A program made the position numbers and the translations under genes. Positions 22,286 through 23,537 of a DNA stretch of 23,537 bases are shown here, piece by piece (position 1 is the stretch's first letter; every line of letters starts with the position of its first letter). The notes below the pieces were generated by a model. That model did not search any database. It was not told where the DNA came from and saw only the letters and a list, made by a program, of their open reading frames with translations. The stretch comes from JAAFHS01 sp031396505 (GTDB taxonomy: Bacteria > Pseudomonadota > Alphaproteobacteria > Rhodobacterales > Rhodobacteraceae), in NCBI GenBank assembly GCA_031396505.1, contig JANNKX010000210.1, forward strand, positions 1 through 23,537, in the 5' to 3' direction.

Positions 22286-22884
22286 CCCCCCGCCACAGGC
22301 GATGTGGCCGATGCCAGATCAAATCGCCGCCCCGCCGCGAATGACGTCTCCAGCACCTGAATATGCAGCCGCTCGCTTCCGTCCACGGCCCCCAGATGGT
22401 CAAGCAGCACCAGCGCGCCATAGTCATCCGCCATCGCCCGCAGCAGGCCCATCATCACATGACCCGCCCCCCGAAGCGGCGAGCGGCAGCCGAGCACGAA
22501 CACATCCGCCTCCGCCTCTTCCAACAGCAGTTCGGGAATGTCGATATCGGGCACAGCCAGCCTGCTGCGGCCCGGCAAATCCTCCAGTGACAAGACGAAG
22601 TCCAGATAGGTCGCCCCGCCAAACCGCAGCAAACGCCGTAACGGCTCTACCGTCGGGTGCGACACCAGATACGTGCCCAAATCCTCCAGCACCACATCGC
22701 GCGGCCGGTCCAACTGTACCGCCGCTGCATCCAGCAGCGCCTCGGTGACCGACAGATCGTACACCGCCATCGTGTCGAACCCGTCGCTGCCAAACCCCGC
22801 CGCGCGCGCCACCCGCAACCAGCGTTCGGCACCATAGGTATCGCGCAGAAAACACTGCACCGCCCTGTTGATCAACCCATGCAT
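22282..22884 (-). CDS. H-NOX (haem NO-binding) family protein lacking the proximal histidine
   Basis: H-NOX proteins bind haem and sense NO or O2, passing the signal to a partner such as a cyclase. The 200-residue length and the pattern match the family: MHGLINRAVQCFLRDTYG at the start, YDLSVTEALLDAAAVQLDRP, LGTYLVSH (69-76), YLDFVLSLEDL (93-103), IPELLLEE and GHVMMGLLRAMADDYGA (141-157). Where the family has the proximal His (LDxLH) this protein has Pro104. The porphyrin-clamping YxSxR motif is CRSPL (133-137), keeping only Ser135. Canonical haem binding is therefore doubtful. The gene ends in a GTGA overlap with the GGDEF gene, so the two work together. Upstream is a 457-base non-coding region that should hold the promoter. 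Confidence 0.82.
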   Translation of the reverse strand: MHGLINRAVQCFLRDTYGAERWLRVARAAGFGSDGFDTMAVYDLSVTEALLDAAAVQLDRPRDVVLEDLGTYLVSHPTVEPLRRLLRFGGATYLDFVLSLEDLPGRSRLAVPDIDIPELLLEEAEADVFVLGCRSPLRGAGHVMMGLLRAMADDYGALVLLDHLGAVDGSERLHIQVLETSFAAGRRFDLASATSPVAGG

Positions 22885-22995
22885 CGCCTTGCCCGCGGTT
22901 CCCGATTCCCCCGTCAGCCTAGGCCGTAGCTGTTAAGATTGGGCTTACGGGGGACAGGCGTGCAATTTGATGGGGCAGGCGGCCAGACAGGGCCG

Positions 22996-23012
22996 TGTCC
23001 CACCGTGGGACA
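22996..23012. promoter_or_regulatory. Perfect 7-bp dyad, possible operator
   Basis: TGTCCCA and TGGGACA flank a three-base centre (CCG). It lies 112 bases upstream of the H-NOX start. The size and symmetry suit a dimeric repressor site, but no regulator can be named. Confidence 0.4.
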
Positions 23013-23280
23013 GCAAACGCACCGTTACTTTTCAATGGGTTACGGGCGCGTATTCAGGAAGCGTTAAGACTTTCCGGCCACCATGTGTGTGGGGGCCCGA
23101 CCTGCGATCTGCTGGTTTGAAGACCGGGCACAGGGCCCCGCCCGACGGCGGGGGGCGCAACAACACCCGTTCTGCGCGCTTTATGGTTCAACCCCTCGTG
23201 CCGATGTTCTGCGCACTGACACGGCTATGCAGCAACAGAGCCTATCTCAGCGCCCGACATCACTGCACACAGAACCCCAC

Positions 23281-23340
23281 AACCCCTTGCATCAAAACAC
23301 AAACACCCGAAAACCTACAACCACCAATACCCATCCAAAA
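23281..23340 (+). other. A/C-rich, G-poor tract downstream of mttB
   Basis: Counting by eye, these 60 bases hold 28 A, 24 C, 6 T and only 2 G on the plus strand, unlike anything else in the window. Such C-rich, G-poor RNA is what Rho loads on, so plus-strand (antisense) transcripts could be stopped here before entering mttB. That is inference. Confidence 0.35.
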
Positions 23341-23341
23341 T

Positions 23342-23537
23342 TCAGAAATCCGTCGGCGCGCCGCCCTCTTGCTTGCGCTTTGCCACGAACCGCTGGAGTT
23401 CTTCGCGGTGATCACCATTCATCGCGGGTGGTTCAAATTCCGCCACGATCTGTTTGTAGATCCGGTGCGCGCGTTCGGGTGTCCAGACTGATCCGTCCTG
23501 CTGCCATGCCTCATAGTTGCGCCAGTCGCTGACAAAC
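23342..23537 (-). CDS. Trimethylamine methyltransferase family (MttB-like) protein, C-terminal part
   Basis: Only the last 64 residues are inside the window; the gene continues beyond the right edge. They read FVSDWRNYEAWQQDG, then RAHRIYKQIVAEFEPPAMN, and end RFVAKRKQEGGAPTDF. The SDWRNYE start, EPPAM and the EGGAPTDF end are characteristic of MttB-family proteins of rhizobia and roseobacters. Family members transfer a methyl group from a quaternary or tertiary amine to a corrinoid protein. Most alphaproteobacterial versions lack pyrrolysine and act on compounds such as glycine betaine; which applies here cannot be judged from the tail. Confidence 0.85.
   Translation of the reverse strand, partial: FVSDWRNYEAWQQDGSVWTPERAHRIYKQIVAEFEPPAMNGDHREELQRFVAKRKQEGGAPTDF

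Larger units (their letters stand above)
22885..23341. other. Long intergenic region without genes
   Basis: The region lies between the H-NOX start and the mttB stop; both genes are on the minus strand. No tRNA, known riboswitch or credible ORF was recognised on either strand. It contains a perfect dyad (22996-23012) near the H-NOX gene and an A/C-rich, G-poor tract (23281-23340) next to mttB. The minus-strand promoter of the H-NOX/GGDEF pair must lie in its left part. Confidence 0.5.

Noticed and set aside
23185..23195. GGTTCAACCCC resembling a tRNA T-loop
   Set aside because: No pairing T-stem, anticodon arm or acceptor stem surrounds it.

Overview
The window looks like a chromosomal segment of an alphaproteobacterium of the Rhodobacterales (Roseobacter/Rhodobacter group). 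The reasons are the high G+C, a RpoHII-like heat-shock sigma factor, the murJ/trpS/glnD neighbourhood, an MttB-type methyltransferase, and many tightly packed genes joined by ATGA or GTGA stop/start overlaps. Most of it is housekeeping and metabolic DNA. I see no insertion sequence, prophage, CRISPR array, rRNA or tRNA. Both ends cut through genes.

Layout. 1-3626 (minus strand): coaBC, dut, a ThiF/MoeB-type adenylyltransferase with an N-terminal membrane part, and the start of an amino-acid ABC transporter binding protein, probably one transcript. 3713-5373 (minus): an rpoH-type sigma factor overlapping a ChaN-like haem/iron protein gene. 5440-6551 (plus): cobU and a cobC-like phosphatase, two steps of cobalamin nucleotide-loop assembly. 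6797-9229 (plus): a glutathione S-transferase with an extra Cys-rich tail, then comM. 9301-12562 (minus): an HSL-type esterase, gshB, yraN and rsmI. 12651-18123 (plus): an LpoA-like lipoprotein, glnD and murJ. 18114-18794 (minus): a rhomboid-fold protein lacking its catalytic residues. 18899-19942 (plus): trpS, followed by about 670 bases with only doubtful small ORFs and one strong orphan terminator. 20613-21110 (plus): a VOC-family dioxygenase or glyoxalase-like protein. 21161-22884 (minus): an H-NOX-family protein coupled to a GGDEF diguanylate cyclase. 22885-23341: non-coding. 23342-end (minus): the C-terminus of an MttB-family methyltransferase.

Themes. Several genes touch envelope building (murJ, the LpoA-like lipoprotein), thiol and stress physiology (gshB, the GST, rpoH, ChaN), cofactors (coaBC, cobU/cobC, the MoeB-like protein) and nitrogen control (glnD). 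The most unusual unit is the two-gene H-NOX/GGDEF module. Its sensor gene keeps the H-NOX fold signature but has proline where the haem-ligating histidine should be, while the cyclase keeps an intact GGDEF motif and product-inhibition site. That suggests a c-di-GMP switch whose input is no longer canonical haem-NO sensing. Second in interest are the catalytically dead rhomboid, the GST fused to a YHS/TRASH-like zinc-finger tail, and the membrane-tethered E1-like enzyme. All function calls rest on reading motifs by eye; no searches were run.
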